This document shows positions 45,062 through 57,262 of a stretch of 64,000 bases of DNA, in pieces. Source of the DNA: Chrysomallon squamiferum (lineage: Eukaryota > Mollusca > Gastropoda > Neomphalida > Peltospiridae). The stretch covers positions 35,740,414-35,804,413 of the forward strand of contig CM022672.1 in NCBI GenBank assembly GCA_012295275.1, read 5' to 3'. Made by a program: the position numbers and the translations under genes. The notes beneath the pieces were generated by a model, which worked only from the letters and a program-made list of their open reading frames with translations, did no database searches and had not been told where the DNA came from. The stretch's first letter is position 1; each line of letters begins with the position of its first letter.

Positions 45062-45140
45062 TGTATCATTCATTATTTTTGTTTTAGTTTCTAATAATAA
45101 TTTTAATTCTTACTAAGTTCTTTCTGTTATTTCATTTCAG
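44780..45140. other. Intergenic sequence with GT/TA/ATGT run
   Basis: Unique AT-rich sequence, then a compound microsatellite (GT)n(TA)n(TGTA)n at 44,996-45,066. No gene seen. Confidence 0.7.
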
Positions 45141-45202
45141 GTGAAAAGTTATCCTTTCTCTTTGAATATACATCTATATATATTTTTAATGAGAGACCCA
45201 AT

Positions 45203-45395
45203 ACAGAAGTACCAAAACGTTCCCACGAAGCTCTCTTTAGATACAGAAGTACCAAAACATTCCCACGAAGCTCTCTTTAGATACAGAAGTACCAAAACGT
45301 TCCCACGAAGCTCTCTTTAGATACAGAAGTATCAAAACATTACCTCGAAGCTCTCTTTAGATACAGAAGTGCCAAAACATTCCCATGAAGCTCTC
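45203..45395. repeat. 40-bp tandem array, left arm, first block
   Basis: Unit ACAGAAGTACCAAAACGTTC followed by CCACGAAGCTCTCTTTAGAT, about 5 copies. The same unit recurs at 46,004-46,346, and inverted at 56,880-57,198 and 57,263-57,606. Confidence 0.95.
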
Positions 45396-45686
45396 TTTAT
45401 AGCAGTGGAGTGCAGAGGGCAGCGCGTCCGAAGTGGGGGGGGGGGTCCCGGGCATCCAAATGGGAAAAAGAACACTTAATAAACATGGTTGATTTATATA
45501 CAATTCAGTTTCACCCCTGTTTACATAATTCAAAATATCTTCCTTTCTCATAGTATTTCTCAGTACTAGGCCTTATACTCTTTTGAGTGTTTTGAGTTTA
45601 TTTATCTTTTTCGTCTTATTATCATTATTATAATCATCATATCGCCACATCAACATCTGTACTGTTATTATTACTGTTACTATTAC

Positions 45687-45740
<54 letters not shown>

Positions 45741-46003
45741 GAACTAGAAAGACTTTTTACATTTGAGAAGTTAATACCAACAACATACTGAGTTTACAAC
45801 CATTTAAAGAAAATTGGGCAGAAAATGTGAAAAAAACTTCTTGTTTTTCGTGTCAACAATTTGCTTTTGTTTTCACAATATGTCACACACAGAACTGTGC
45901 CTGATGGAAAAAGCAAAGACAACCATTACACATGATTCACTTCAGTGAACTGTCACACAATAAGGTTAACACTTTTATAAAAACTCCTATTCACTGGTTC
46001 TAA

Positions 46004-46346
46004 AACGTTCCCACGAAGCTCTCTTTAGATACAGAAGTACCAAAACATTCCCACGAATCTCTCTTTAGATACAGAAGTACCAAAACATTCCCACGAATCT
46101 CTCTTTAGATACAGAAGTACCAAAACATTCCCACGAATCTCTCTTTAGATACAGAAGTACCAAAACATTCCCACGAATCTCTCTTTAGATACAGAAGTAC
46201 CAAAACGTTCCCACGAAGCTCTCTTTAGATACAGAAGTACCAAAACGTTCCTACGAAGCTCTCTTTAGATACAGAACTACCAAAACATTCCCACGAAGCT
46301 CTCTTTAGATACAGAAGTGCCGAAACATTACCACGAATCTCTCTTT
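46004..46346. repeat. 40-bp tandem array, left arm, second block
   Basis: About 8.5 copies of the same 40-bp unit; several copies share a GAATCTC variant, indicating local homogenisation. Confidence 0.95.
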
Positions 46347-47479
46347 ATAGCAGTGGAGTGCAGAGGGCAGCGCGTCCGAAGTGGGGGGGGGGTCCCGGGC
46401 ATCCAAATGGGAAAAAGAACACTTAATAAACATGGTTGGTTTATATACAATTCTGTTTCACCCCTGTTTACATAATTCAAAATATCTTCCTTTCTCATAG
46501 TATTTCTCAGTACTAGGCCTTATACTCTTTTGAGTGTTTTGAGTTTATTTATCTTTTTCGTCTTATTATCATTATTATAATCATCATATCGCCACATCAA
46601 CATCTGTACTGTTATTATTACTGTTACTATTACTATTATTATTATTATTATTATTATGAACTAGAAAGACTTTTTACATTTGAGAAGTTAATACCAACAA
46701 CATACTGAGTTTACAACAAAAATTTCAATTAATATATGAAATTAACCAAAAACAACAAAAACCCTGGTGTCCTTATAAAGTTCTCTAGTTTTTGAAGAGG
46801 AAGAAAGTAAAGAAAAAAAAGAAAAAAAAAAAAGAAAGAAAAAAAAAGAAAAGAAATTTATATGAATATTCATAAATCTAAAGAAATATAGGTTTTTCAA
46901 CGATTTGTATTTTGTATATAGTGTATTCATCCATCCATCCATCCAACTATGTCATAAAATAATGAATGTGTCATATTGTCTAATTGGCTATGAGTTAATA
47001 TTGATGTATTGTTCATTAAATGCCTCTGAATTATGGCCACAGTGCAAATACAGTCATCTGGCTTCTCTTGTTAACATTGCATCTGAAATGAACCTGGTAT
47101 TGTTTTCTACCATAATTTCTATAACTGTTTTGTGATTATTTCTATATAATAATGAAAATAAAAAATATTATTTTAAATGTTTATCTTTAAAATGTTTAAT
47201 AGCATAGGCCACACGTTTATAACATGATAATACAATAAATCTTTGACTGTTAAAGAGTATAAGTAAAAAAATAATAAATAAGAAAAACATAATGCACACT
47301 GGGTCACAAGATCCTCAATGACACGATATTTAGTTTTTCTAGACGTTGTTATGGATTTAAATGTTTAAAATGTTAACTTATCTGGATACAGACCAATCAT
47401 TTTTGCTCTGAACCACTTTCGCACAGTTAACATAAAACTTAAGGTTATTCTTAAATAAAAAAAGGTGAATATGTATAAT

Positions 47480-47485
47480 ACAATG

Positions 47486-47521
<36 letters not shown>
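47480..47521. repeat. (TA)n microsatellite
   Basis: Pure TA run in the left arm; the inverted arm has a matching but shorter TA run near 55,691-55,711. Confidence 0.9.
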
Positions 47522-47523
<2 letters not shown>

Positions 47524-47904
47524 TGTGTGTGGAAAAACTAAAACTATATATATATATTCAAAACAATTTATGTTCTGTTCATGTATCTGCATAACTTCAC
47601 CTATCTTACTTGATTAATTAATTTATTTATCATCATACTCATTATTGACGGTAAAGTTGAGTTATTTTTATCGTTGTGTTTATTTTAGTCATTAAGACAT
47701 TAAGCAAATAATCTATTTTAAAAATATAACAAAAGAAATATATTATTGCTAAACAAATATATTATTACTATACTGGCCAAAGAGTCTAGACACTAAAACA
47801 TTAAATTTTTAGTTAGAGTATAGTATAGTATAGTGGTATTTACAACGTAATAATATAATACAATAGAATAGAATAGAACAGATTACTACTGAATATAATT
47901 CGCT

Positions 47905-48230
47905 ATAGTGTAGTGTAGTGTAGTGTAGTGTAGTGTAGTGTAGTGTAGTGTAGTGTAGTGTAGTGTAGTTTAGTATAGGATGGTATAGTGTAATATAATA
48001 AAGTGTAATGATAGAATAGAATAGAACTGAATATAATTCGCTATAGTGTAGTGTAGTGTACTATAGTATAGTATAGTATAGCAGAGAAGAGTATAGTGTC
48101 ATATAAGTACAACGTAATGATAGAATAGAACAGAATACAAATGAATATAAATCTCTGCAGTGTAGTGCAGTATATTATAGTATAGTATAGTCTAGTGTAA
48201 TATAATAAAATAACACAACATAAAATATAA
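47905..48230. repeat. (GTGTA)n pentanucleotide and TAGTATAG tracts
   Basis: GTAGT units (47,908-47,970), then degenerate TAGTATAG/GAATAGAA blocks repeated two to three times. Inverted equivalents lie at about 55,020-55,320. Tyrosine-rich open frames here are artefacts of the repeat. Confidence 0.88.
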
Positions 48231-48707
48231 TGTATATATGGACTGGAACGGAATATGATGCGAGATTTGCATGTAACGCATACGCTCAATGAAATCCGTG
48301 ATGTCATTCGATCGTGGTCGGATATATATGTTACTGGTAAACAAATATATTATTACTATACAAAGAGTTTACACACTAACACGTTAAATTTTGATTTCGC
48401 GCACAGAAAAATATTGGACAGCGGAGACTCAGTCTTTTTTGCCGTAAAGCGACGAACGTTACCAAGTTTTGTGACAAAACTATAAAATATGACTGGTTAC
48501 ATAGTTAATTAATTAGATAATGAACTTTATGGCGATACTATGATTACTGTTACTACCAATACTATGTAATTTACTTATTAATTAATGGTATTTTATTTCA
48601 ATAATATTGCAAATGTTTTTATTTATTTATTTGTTTATAAAAAAAAAAAAAAAAAAAAACATATTCTCTGGTGTCCAGCGTTTTATTTTTGCCTCCACTT
48701 ATGGGGG

Positions 48708-48712
<5 letters not shown>

Positions 48713-48800
<88 letters not shown>
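48713..48800. repeat. (GA)n microsatellite
   Basis: About 44 GA units; it creates an RE-repeat open frame that is not a gene. An equally long CT run on the same strand lies about 1 kb away. Confidence 0.95.
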
Positions 48801-48801
<1 letters not shown>

Positions 48802-48890
48802 AAGTTGAAATAATAACTGATTTTTCACTTATTTGTAAAGCTTTGATTCTTTGCACAAAAAATATTTTGTTATTGTTATTACTGTTATGG

Positions 48891-48932
<42 letters not shown>

Positions 48933-49777
48933 GTGTATCGTTTTTCATTCGTAAAATGTAAAAGACACGATACTCGCCAGTTCAGTGTTCAAGTTTAAAC
49001 AAGATTTATTTTTGGCGGGGTGAAGTGTATTATTTTACACCGTCCATCTACAAACCAGCTTGTTGTGTCTGTTATTGATGTACTGTTACAGACTGTGACA
49101 GTCATTGTATAAAATTAATTAGTTGTATATACCAAATTATAAAAGTAGCGCCTTTGTTTAAATATATATATTTATTTATTTGGCAACGTGTTAAATTAAA
49201 ATACTTAGAAAACAATTATAATTTTCAAGGTACTAGTGGTACTCACATAATATTTAATCTTTTCTTCTCAAAATATGGTAGACAAACAGATTACAAAGTA
49301 TCTGTATTTCTAACAATACATGATATGTAATAATTAAGTGTTAGATTGGGAAATAAAGTTAATTTATCGATTGAGAATAATAACATTTACTGAATTAGAT
49401 TAGTTACGCAGTTTGAGTTTATGTTATATTATTTTCTATTTCCGTTTTCTTTTCTAGGTTTTTTTTTTTTTTTTTTTTTTGGTTGTTTTTATTTATTTGT
49501 TTATTTATTTATTTATTATTATTTTTGTTTCTACAGACTATTTCTCTAGGGTGCCTTAACAATGTTTTTTTTTTTTTTTTTTTTTGCTGCTGTTGCTGAT
49601 CTTATTGTTATTGTTCTGTTAATTATTTCTTTATTTATTATTGTTATTATTGTTGTTATTATTATTACTACTGTTATCATCCTTATTATTGTTGTTGTCG
49701 TTATTACAAGTTCCTGTCTTTGCTGTTTAGAAAAATAATTATGAATAATGAATGACTTACTAACAAGACTTGATTCG

Positions 49778-49779
<2 letters not shown>

Positions 49780-49864
<85 letters not shown>
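49780..49864. repeat. (CT)n microsatellite
   Basis: About 42 CT units followed by shorter CT runs to 49,931 interrupted by GGGAGCTG and ACATGCAG. Complementary to the GA run at 48,713-48,800. Confidence 0.95.
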
Positions 49865-49866
<2 letters not shown>

Positions 49867-49949
49867 GGGAGCTGTCTCTGTCTCTCTCTCTTATCTCTCT
49901 CAACATGCAGTCTCTCTCTCTCTCTCTCTCTAGTTTCTCTCTCTGAAGA

Positions 49950-50612
49950 GATGACAACATGCAGTCATTTTGCTAAGACTGCTCATTTATCTGTCTTATC
50001 AACAGTTGACAACATGCAGTCACGTTTTGCTAAAACTGAAATAGTTTGTGTATGAAAGACTGAAATAGTTTGTGTATGAAGAGATGACAACATGCAGTCA
50101 AGTTTTGCTAAGACTGAAACAGTTTATCTGTGTATGAAGAGATGACAACATGCAGTCAAGTTTTGCTAAGACTGAAATAGTTTATCTGTGTATGAAGAGA
50201 TGACAACACGCAGTCACGTTTTGCTAAGACTGAAATAATTTATCTGTGTATGAAGAGAGGACAACACGCAGTCACGTTTTGCTAAGACTGAAATAGTTTG
50301 TGTATGAAGAGAGGACAACACGCAGTCACGTTTTGCTAAGACTGAAATAATTTATCTGTGTATGAAGAGAGGACAACACGCAGTCACGTTTTGCTAAGAC
50401 TGAAATAGTTTATCTGTGTATGAAGAGATGACAACACGCAGTCACGTTTTGCTAAGACTGAAATAGTTTATCTGTGTATGAAGAGATGACAACACGCAGT
50501 CACGTTTTGCTAAGACTGAAATAGTTTATCTGTGTATGAAGAGATGACAACACGCAGTCACGTTTTGCTAAGACTGAAATAGTTTATCTGTGTATGAAGA
50601 GATGACAACATT
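49950..50612. repeat. 58-bp minisatellite, about 11 copies
   Basis: Unit GAAGAGATGACAACACGCAG ... TTTGCTAAGACTGAAATAG...GTGTAT. Several units start 58 bp apart (50,422, 50,480, 50,538, 50,596); others lack TTATCT and are shorter. Confidence 0.93.
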
Positions 50613-51117
50613 ACCAACACACTCTAACTATTACACTAACATGTTATCTTTCCATACCTCTTAGCCTAATGCAACCCTGACCCTCTACCCAAAGCCTAAA
50701 ACTAAAATAAACATTTTCTTAACTCTAAATATACCTGTAAATGTGTTTGATGGATGAATGACAACTGAATGAAATAAAGACAAATTAAATGGTTGAAAAC
50801 AAAAATAAACAATCTGCTTGGTGTTATTTTTATCTGCCGTTGTAATGACAAACATCTCTCATAGTAAAATAAAACATCTCTCATAGTAAAATAAAGGTAA
50901 ACTTCCTTACATTCATGGAAACAGTATTTTCACATCGCATGTATTCTGTGACGACAACGACGACTGCAAAAATTAATTAGAAAATAATTAGATTAAAAAC
51001 AAAAACTGTATTGTTATCAACGTTTATGTCTGTATATATGTCTCTCTTCCTTACTATGTTCGTACGTGTGTCTCTCTGTGTGTTGTGTTGTGTTCGTGTA
51101 TGTGTGTGTATGTGTTT
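50613..51117. other. Unique intergenic sequence
   Basis: AT-rich; a short direct duplication ACATCTCTCATAGTAAAATAAA at about 50,852-50,894 and TG-rich sequence at 51,060-51,115. No gene recognised. Confidence 0.6.
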
Positions 51118-51379
51118 TCATGTGTTAACATACTTTAAAAGTGCTGTAAAAATATCTGCCTCCACATCGGGAACAACTATGTCACTAAGTTCGCCAGTGA
51201 ATATTTGATGAAAAACTTCGCTTCTTGTCAGGAGAATGAACCAGTGAGCATCAACAGCCGTTTTATCTTCGTACTACAAATCTGACGTCCGTGTCAGTTC
51301 TTGTACGAAAAACGTCTTCAGTGAACTCCATCAGATTGTTCCCTGTCTGCCAACTTGAGGTTGAAGCTGTGTTGGCCAT
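51118..51379 (-). pseudogene. Frameshifted BTB/POZ domain N-terminus (BTBD-like relic or exon)
   Basis: A minus-strand ATG at 51,377-51,379 (AACATGG context) starts MANTASTSSWQTGNNLMEFT, then DVRFVV, before hitting TAA at 51,263-51,265. In the next frame, from about 51,275, the domain resumes: EDKTAVDAHWFILLTRSEV, then FHQIFTGELSDIVVPDVEAD and FTALLKYV. The order DVxFVV - AHxxxLxxRSEVF - F.G.L - I.VPDVE - FxxLLxYV is the BTB/POZ signature of BTBD2/3/6-type proteins. A single frameshift separates the halves. A GTATGTT donor at 51,132-51,133 could end an exon. No downstream BACK or PHR domain was seen, so a pseudogene fragment is more likely than a live gene. Confidence 0.65.
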
Positions 51380-51403
51380 GTTTTCACTACAAACAATCGA
51401 TAA

Positions 51404-51411
51404 TAATAATA

Positions 51412-51485
<74 letters not shown>
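51404..51485. repeat. (AAT)n microsatellite
   Basis: About 27 AAT units, with AGT interruptions at the start, directly upstream of the BTB relic. Confidence 0.95.
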
Positions 51486-51487
<2 letters not shown>

Positions 51488-51807
51488 TATTGAGTGGGGA
51501 AGGAAAGGAATAAGAAATTGTTCAGACATAGAACTGTAGCAGTTCTTATAGCAAAAACAAAATTAATAAATAAATAAAAAAGTAAAAAAGTAAAAAGTCA
51601 AATTAAAACAAAGTTATTAATTAATTAAAAAATAATAATGATAAAATAAAAAATAAAGTAATAAATTAAAATCAAATCAATCAGACTAGTTATCCAACAA
51701 CGACAAATCTAAAAATAAAAAAAATAAAAAATAAAAACATTAGAAAAAAGTAAGAAAAAAAAGAAAAAAAAGTAAGAAACAAGACGCGATGTTTTTTAAA
51801 GTGGAAA
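51486..51807. other. A-rich intergenic sequence
   Basis: Poly-A/AAAT-rich sequence; nothing else seen. Confidence 0.6.
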
Positions 51808-54743
51808 ACAATATAAAATACCTTGTAGTTTTAATTAGCTGAAAACAATATAAAATACCTTGTAGTTTTAATTAGCTGAAAACAATATAAAATACCTTGT
51901 AGTTTTAATTAGCTGAAAACAATATAAAATACCTTGTAGTTTTAATTAGCTGAAATCAATATAAAATACCTTGTAGTTTTAATGTAGCTGAAAACAATAT
52001 AAAATACCTTGTAGTTTTAATGTAGCTGAAAACAATATAAAATACCTTGTAGTTTTAATGTAGCTGAAAACAATATAAAATACCTTGTAGTTTTAATGTA
52101 GCTGAAAACAATATAAAATACCTTGTAGTTTTAATTAGCTGAAATCAATATAAAATACCTTGTAGTTTTAATTAGCTGAAAACAATATAAAATACCTTGT
52201 AGTTTTAATTAGCTGAAAACAATATAAAATACCTTGTAGTTTTAATTAGCTGAAAATAATATAAAATACCTTGTAGTTTTAATGTAGCTGAAAACAATAT
52301 AAAATACGTTGTAGTTTTAATGTAGCTGAAAACAGTATAAAATACCTTGTAGTTTTAATTAGCTGAAATCAATATAAAATACCTTGTAGTTTTAATTAGC
52401 TGAAATCAATATAAAATACGTTGTAGTTTTAATGTAGCTGAAAACAATATAAAATACCTTGTAATTTTAATGTAGCTGAAAACAATATAAAATACCTTGT
52501 TGTTTTAATGTAGCTGAAAACAATATAAAATACCTTGTAGTTTTAATTAGCTGAAATCAATATAAAATACCTTGTAGTTTTAATTAGCTGAAATCAATAT
52601 AAAATACGTTGTAGTTTTAATGTAGCTGAAAACAATATAAAATACCTTGTAATTTTAATGTAGCTGAAAACAATATAAAATACCTTGTTGTTTTAATGTA
52701 GCTGAAAACAATATAAAATACCTTGTAGTTTTAATGTAGCTGAAAACAATATAAAATACGTTGTAGTTTTAATGTAGCTGAAAACAATATAAAATACCTT
52801 GTTGTTTTAATGTAGGTGAAAACAATATAAAATACCTTGTTGTTTTAATGTAGCTGAAAACAATATACAATACCTTGTAGTTTTAATTAGCTGAAAACAA
52901 TATAAAATACCTTGTAGTTTTAATTAGCTGAAAACAATATAAAATACCTTGTAGTTTTAATTAGCTGAAAACAATATAAAATACCTTGTAGTTTTAATGT
53001 AGCTGAAAACAATATAAAATACCTTGTAGTTTTAATGTAGCTGAAAACAATATAAAATACCTTGTAGTTTTAATGTAGCTGAAAACAATATAAAATACCT
53101 TGTAGTTTTAATTAGCTGAAAACAATATAAAATACCTTGTAGTTTTAATTAGCTGAAAACAATATAAAATACCTTGTAGTTTTAATTAGCTGAAAACAAT
53201 ATAAAATACCTTGTAGTTTTAATTAGCTGAAAACAATATAAAATACCTTGTAGTTTTAATTAGCTGAAAACAATATAAAATACCTTGTAGTTTTAATGTA
53301 GCTGAAAACAATATAAAATACCTTGTAGTTTTAATGTAGCTGAAATCAATATAAAATACCTTGTAGTTTTAATGTAGCTGAAAATAATATAAAATACCTT
53401 GTAGTTTTAATGTAGCTGAAAACAATATAAAATTCTTTGTAGTTTTAATTAGCTGAAAACAATATAAAATACCTTGTAGTTTTAATGTAGCTGAAATCAA
53501 TATAAAATACCTTGTAGTTTTAATGTAGCTGAAAACAATATAAAATACGTTGTAGTTTTAATGTAGCTGAAAACAATATAAAATACCTTGTAATTTTAAT
53601 GTAGCTGAAAACAATATAAAATACCTTGTAGTTTTAATTAGCTGAAATCAATATATAATACCTTGTAGTTTTAATTAGCTGAAAACAATATAAAATACCT
53701 AGTAATTTTAATGTAGCTGAAATCAATATAAAATACCTTGTAGTTTTAATGTAGCTGAAATCAATATAAAATACCTTGTAGTTTTAATGTAGCTGAAAAC
53801 AATATAAAATACCTTGTTGTTTTAATGTAGCTGAAAACAATATAAAATACCTTGTTGTTTTAATGTAGCTGAAAACAATATAAAATACCTTGTTGTTTTA
53901 ATGTAGCTGAAAACAATATACAATACCTTGTAGTTTTAATTAGCTGAAAACAATATAAAATACCTTGTAGTTTTAATTAGCTGAAAACAATATAAAATAC
54001 CTTGTAATTTTAATTAGGTGAAAACAGTATAAAATACCTTGTAGTTTTAATGTAGCTGAAAACAATATAAAATACCTTGTAATTTTAATGTAGCTGAAAA
54101 CAATATAAAATACCTTGTAGTTTTAATGTAGCTGAAAACAATATAAAATACCTTGTAATTTTAATGTAGCTGAAAACAATATAAAATACCTTGTTGTTTT
54201 AATGTAGCTGAAAACAATATAAAATACCTTGTTGTTTTAATGTAGCTGAAAACAATATACAATACCTTGTAGTTTTAATTAGCTGAAAACAATATAAAAT
54301 ACCTTGTAGTTTTAATTAGCTGAAAACAATATAAAATACCTTGTAGTTTTAATTAGCTGAAAACAGTATAAAATACCTTGTAGTTTTAATGTAGCTGAAA
54401 ACAATATAAAATACCTTGTAATTTTAATGTAGCTGAAAACAATATAAAATACCTTGTAGTTTTAATTAGCTGAAAACAATATAAAATACCTTGTAGTTTT
54501 AATGTAGCTGAAAACAATATAAAATACCTTGTAGTTTTAATTAGCTAAAAACAATATAAAATACCTTGTAGTTTTAATTAGCTGAAAACAATATAAAATA
54601 CCTTGTAGTTTTAATTAGCTGAAAACAATATAAAATACCTTGTAGTTTTAATGTAGCTGAAAACAATATAAAATACCTTGTAGTTTTAATTAGCTGAAAT
54701 CAATATAAAATACCTTGTAGTTTTAATTAGCTGAAAACAATCA
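51808..54743. repeat. About 3-kb minisatellite of 37/38-bp units
   Basis: About 78 units of AGCTGAAAACAATATAAAAT followed by ACCTTGTAGTTTTAATT (37 bp) or ...AATGT (38 bp). Secondary variants (TACGTTG, TTGTTGTTTT, TTGTAATTTT, ATCAATAT, ATACAATACC) recur in the same order in different parts of the array, indicating multi-unit higher-order blocks. The array ends exactly where the right arm of the inverted duplication starts. Confidence 0.95.
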
Positions 54744-56534
54744 CAGTTTTGTCACAAAACTTGGTAACGTTCGTCGCTTTTCGGCGACGGCGGTGACGAA
54801 TTGAGCAAAAAAGACTGAGTCTCCGCTGTCCAATATTTTTCTGTGCGCGAAATCAAAATTTAACGTGTTAGTGTGTAAACTCTTTGTATAGTAATAATAT
54901 ATTTGTTTACCAGTAACATATATATCCGACCACGATCGAATGACATCACGGATTTCATTGAGCGTATGCGTTACATGCAAATCTCGCATCATATTCCGTT
55001 CCAGTCCATATATACATTATATTTTATGTTGTGTTATTTTATTATATTACACTAGACTATACTATACTATAATATACTGCACTACACTGCAGAGATTTAT
55101 ATTCATTTGTATTCTGTTCTATTCTATCATTACGTTGTACTTATATGACACTATACTCTTCTCTGCTATACTATACTATACTACACTACACTACACTACA
55201 CTATAGCGAATTATATTCAGTTCTATTCTATTCTATCATTACACTTTATTATATTACACTATACCATCCTATACTACACTACACTACACTACACTACACT
55301 ACACTATAGCGAATTATATTCAGTAGTAATCTGTTCTATTCTATTCTATTGTATTATATTATTACGTTGTAAATACCACTATACTATACTATACTCTAAC
55401 TAAACATTTAATGTTTTAGTGTCTAGACTCTTTGGCCAGTATAGTAATAATATATTTGTTTAGCAATAATATATTTCTTTTGTTATATTTTTAAAATAGA
55501 TTATTTGCTTAATGTCTTAATGACTAAAATAAACACAACGATAAAAATAACTCAACTTTACCGTCAATAATGAGTATGATGATAAATAAATTAATTAATC
55601 AAGTAAGATAGGTGAAGTTATGCAGATACATGAACAGAACATAAATTGTTTTGAATATATATATATAGTTTTAGTTTTTCCACGCACACTCATATATATA
55701 TATATATATATACATTGTATTATACATATTCACCTTTTTTTTATTTAAGAATAACCTTAAGTTTTATGTTAACTGTGCGAAAGTGGTTCAGAGCAAAAAT
55801 GATTGGTCTGTATCCAGATAAGTTAACATTTTAAACATTTAAATCCATAACAACGTCTAGAAAAACTAAATATCGTGTCATTGAGGATCTTGTGACCCAG
55901 TGTGCATTATGTTTTTCTTATTTATTAATTTTTTACTTATACTCTTTAACAGTCAAAGATTTATTGTATTATCATGTTATAAACGTGTGGCCTATGCTAT
56001 TAAACATTTTAAAGATAAACATTTAAAATAATATTTTTTATTTTCATTATTATATAGAAATAATCACAAAACAGTTATAGAAATTATGGTAGAAAACAAT
56101 ACCAGGTTCATTTCAGATGCAATGTTAACAAGAGAAGCCAGATGACTGTATTTGCACTGTGGCCATAATTCAGAGGCATTTAATGAACAATACATCAATA
56201 TTAACTCATAGCCAATTAGACAATATGACACATTCATTATTTTATGACATGGCTGGCTGGATGGATGGATGAATACACTATATACAAAATACAAATCGTT
56301 GAAAAACCTATATTTCTTTAGATTTATGAATATTCATATAAATTTTTTTCTTTTTTTTTTTTTTTTTTTTTTTCTTCTTTTTTCTTTAGTTTCTTCCTCT
56401 TCAAAAACTAGAGAACTTTATAAGGACACCAGGGTTTTTGTTGTTTTTGGTTAATTTCATATATTAATTGAAATTTTTGTTGTAAACGCAGTATGTTGTT
56501 GGTATTAACTTCTCAAATGTAAAAACTCTTTCTA

Positions 56535-56538
56535 GTTC

Positions 56539-56589
<51 letters not shown>

Positions 56590-56600
56590 GTAATAGTAAT
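56535..56600. repeat. (AAT)n microsatellite in right arm
   Basis: Equivalent to the ATT runs at 45,683-45,740 and 46,628-46,658 in the left arm, with a different unit count. Confidence 0.92.
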
Positions 56601-56879
56601 AGTAACAGTGATAATAACAGTACAGATGTTGATCTGGCGATATGATGATTATAATAATGATAATAAGACGAAAAGATAAATAAACTCAAAACACTCAAAA
56701 GAGTATAAGGCCTAGTACTGAGAAATACTATGAGAAAGGAAGATATTTTGAATTATGTAAACAGGGGTGAAACAGAATTGTATATAAATCAACCATGTTT
56801 ATTAAGTGTTCTTTTTCCCATTTGGATGCCCGGGACCCCCCCCCCACTTCGGACGCGCTGCCCTCTGCACTCCACTGCT

Positions 56880-57198
56880 ATAAAGAGAGCTTCGTGGTAA
56901 TGTTTCGGCACTTCTGTATCTAAAGAGAGCTTCGAGGTAATGTTTTGATACTTCTGTATCTAAAGAGAGCTTCGTGGGAACGTTTTGGTACTTCTGTATC
57001 TAAAGAGAGCTTCGTGGGAATGTTTTGGCACTTCTGAATCTAAAGAGAGCTTCGTGGTAATGTTTTGGCACTTCTGTATCTAAAGAGAGCTTCGTGGTAA
57101 TGTTTTGGTAGTTCTGTATCTAAAGAGACCTTCGAGGGAACGTTTTGGCACTTCTGTATCTAAAGAGAGCTTCGTGGTAATGTTTTGGTACTTCTGTA
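56880..57198. repeat. 40-bp tandem array, right arm, first block
   Basis: About 8 units in inverted orientation (AAAGAGAGCTTCGTGGTAAT followed by GTTTTGGCACTTCTGTATCT). Confidence 0.95.
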
Positions 57199-57262
57199 TT
57201 GGGTCTCTCATTAAAAAATATATATAGATGTATATTCAAAGAGAAAGGATAACTTTTCAACG

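Larger units (their letters stand above)
45141..48483 (+). repeat. Left arm of large inverted duplication
   Basis: Order: unique lead (45,141-45,202), 40-bp array (45,203-45,395), a block B (45,396-45,797), a copy of the 41.9-42.05 kb segment (45,798-46,003), another 40-bp array (46,004-46,346), a second block B (from 46,347), then unique sequence to 48,483. Most of it reappears inverted at 54,745-57,262 at high identity. Short open frames (e.g. 46,905-47,135 and 48,255-48,485) are present in both arms but match nothing I recognise. Confidence 0.9.
48484..49949. other. Spacer of the inverted duplication, left part
   Basis: AT-rich sequence with poly-A (48,640-48,658), GA run (48,713-48,800), ATT runs (48,892-48,931; 49,630-49,690), poly-T (49,459-49,480; 49,565-49,585) and a CT run (49,780-49,864). 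No gene seen. Confidence 0.7.
54745..57262 (-). repeat. Right arm of large inverted duplication
   Basis: Reverse complement of 48,483 down to about 46,004 and then of 45,203-45,141; the left arm's extra block (45,396-46,003) is missing here. Differences include a 21-bp in-frame indel near 54,785-54,815 relative to 48,440, and repeat-number changes in TA, ATT and pentanucleotide tracts. The two arms enclose about 6.3 kb. Confidence 0.9.

Noticed and set aside
48041-48307. Tyrosine-rich minus-strand frame (and its inverted copy)
   Set aside because: Generated by TAGTATAG and GTGTA repeats, with no independent coding sign.
48607-49960. Arg-Glu and Ser-Leu repeat proteins
   Set aside because: Products of GA and CT microsatellites.
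51291-51539. Poly-asparagine protein on the plus strand
   Set aside because: Reading of an AAT run across the antisense of the BTB relic.
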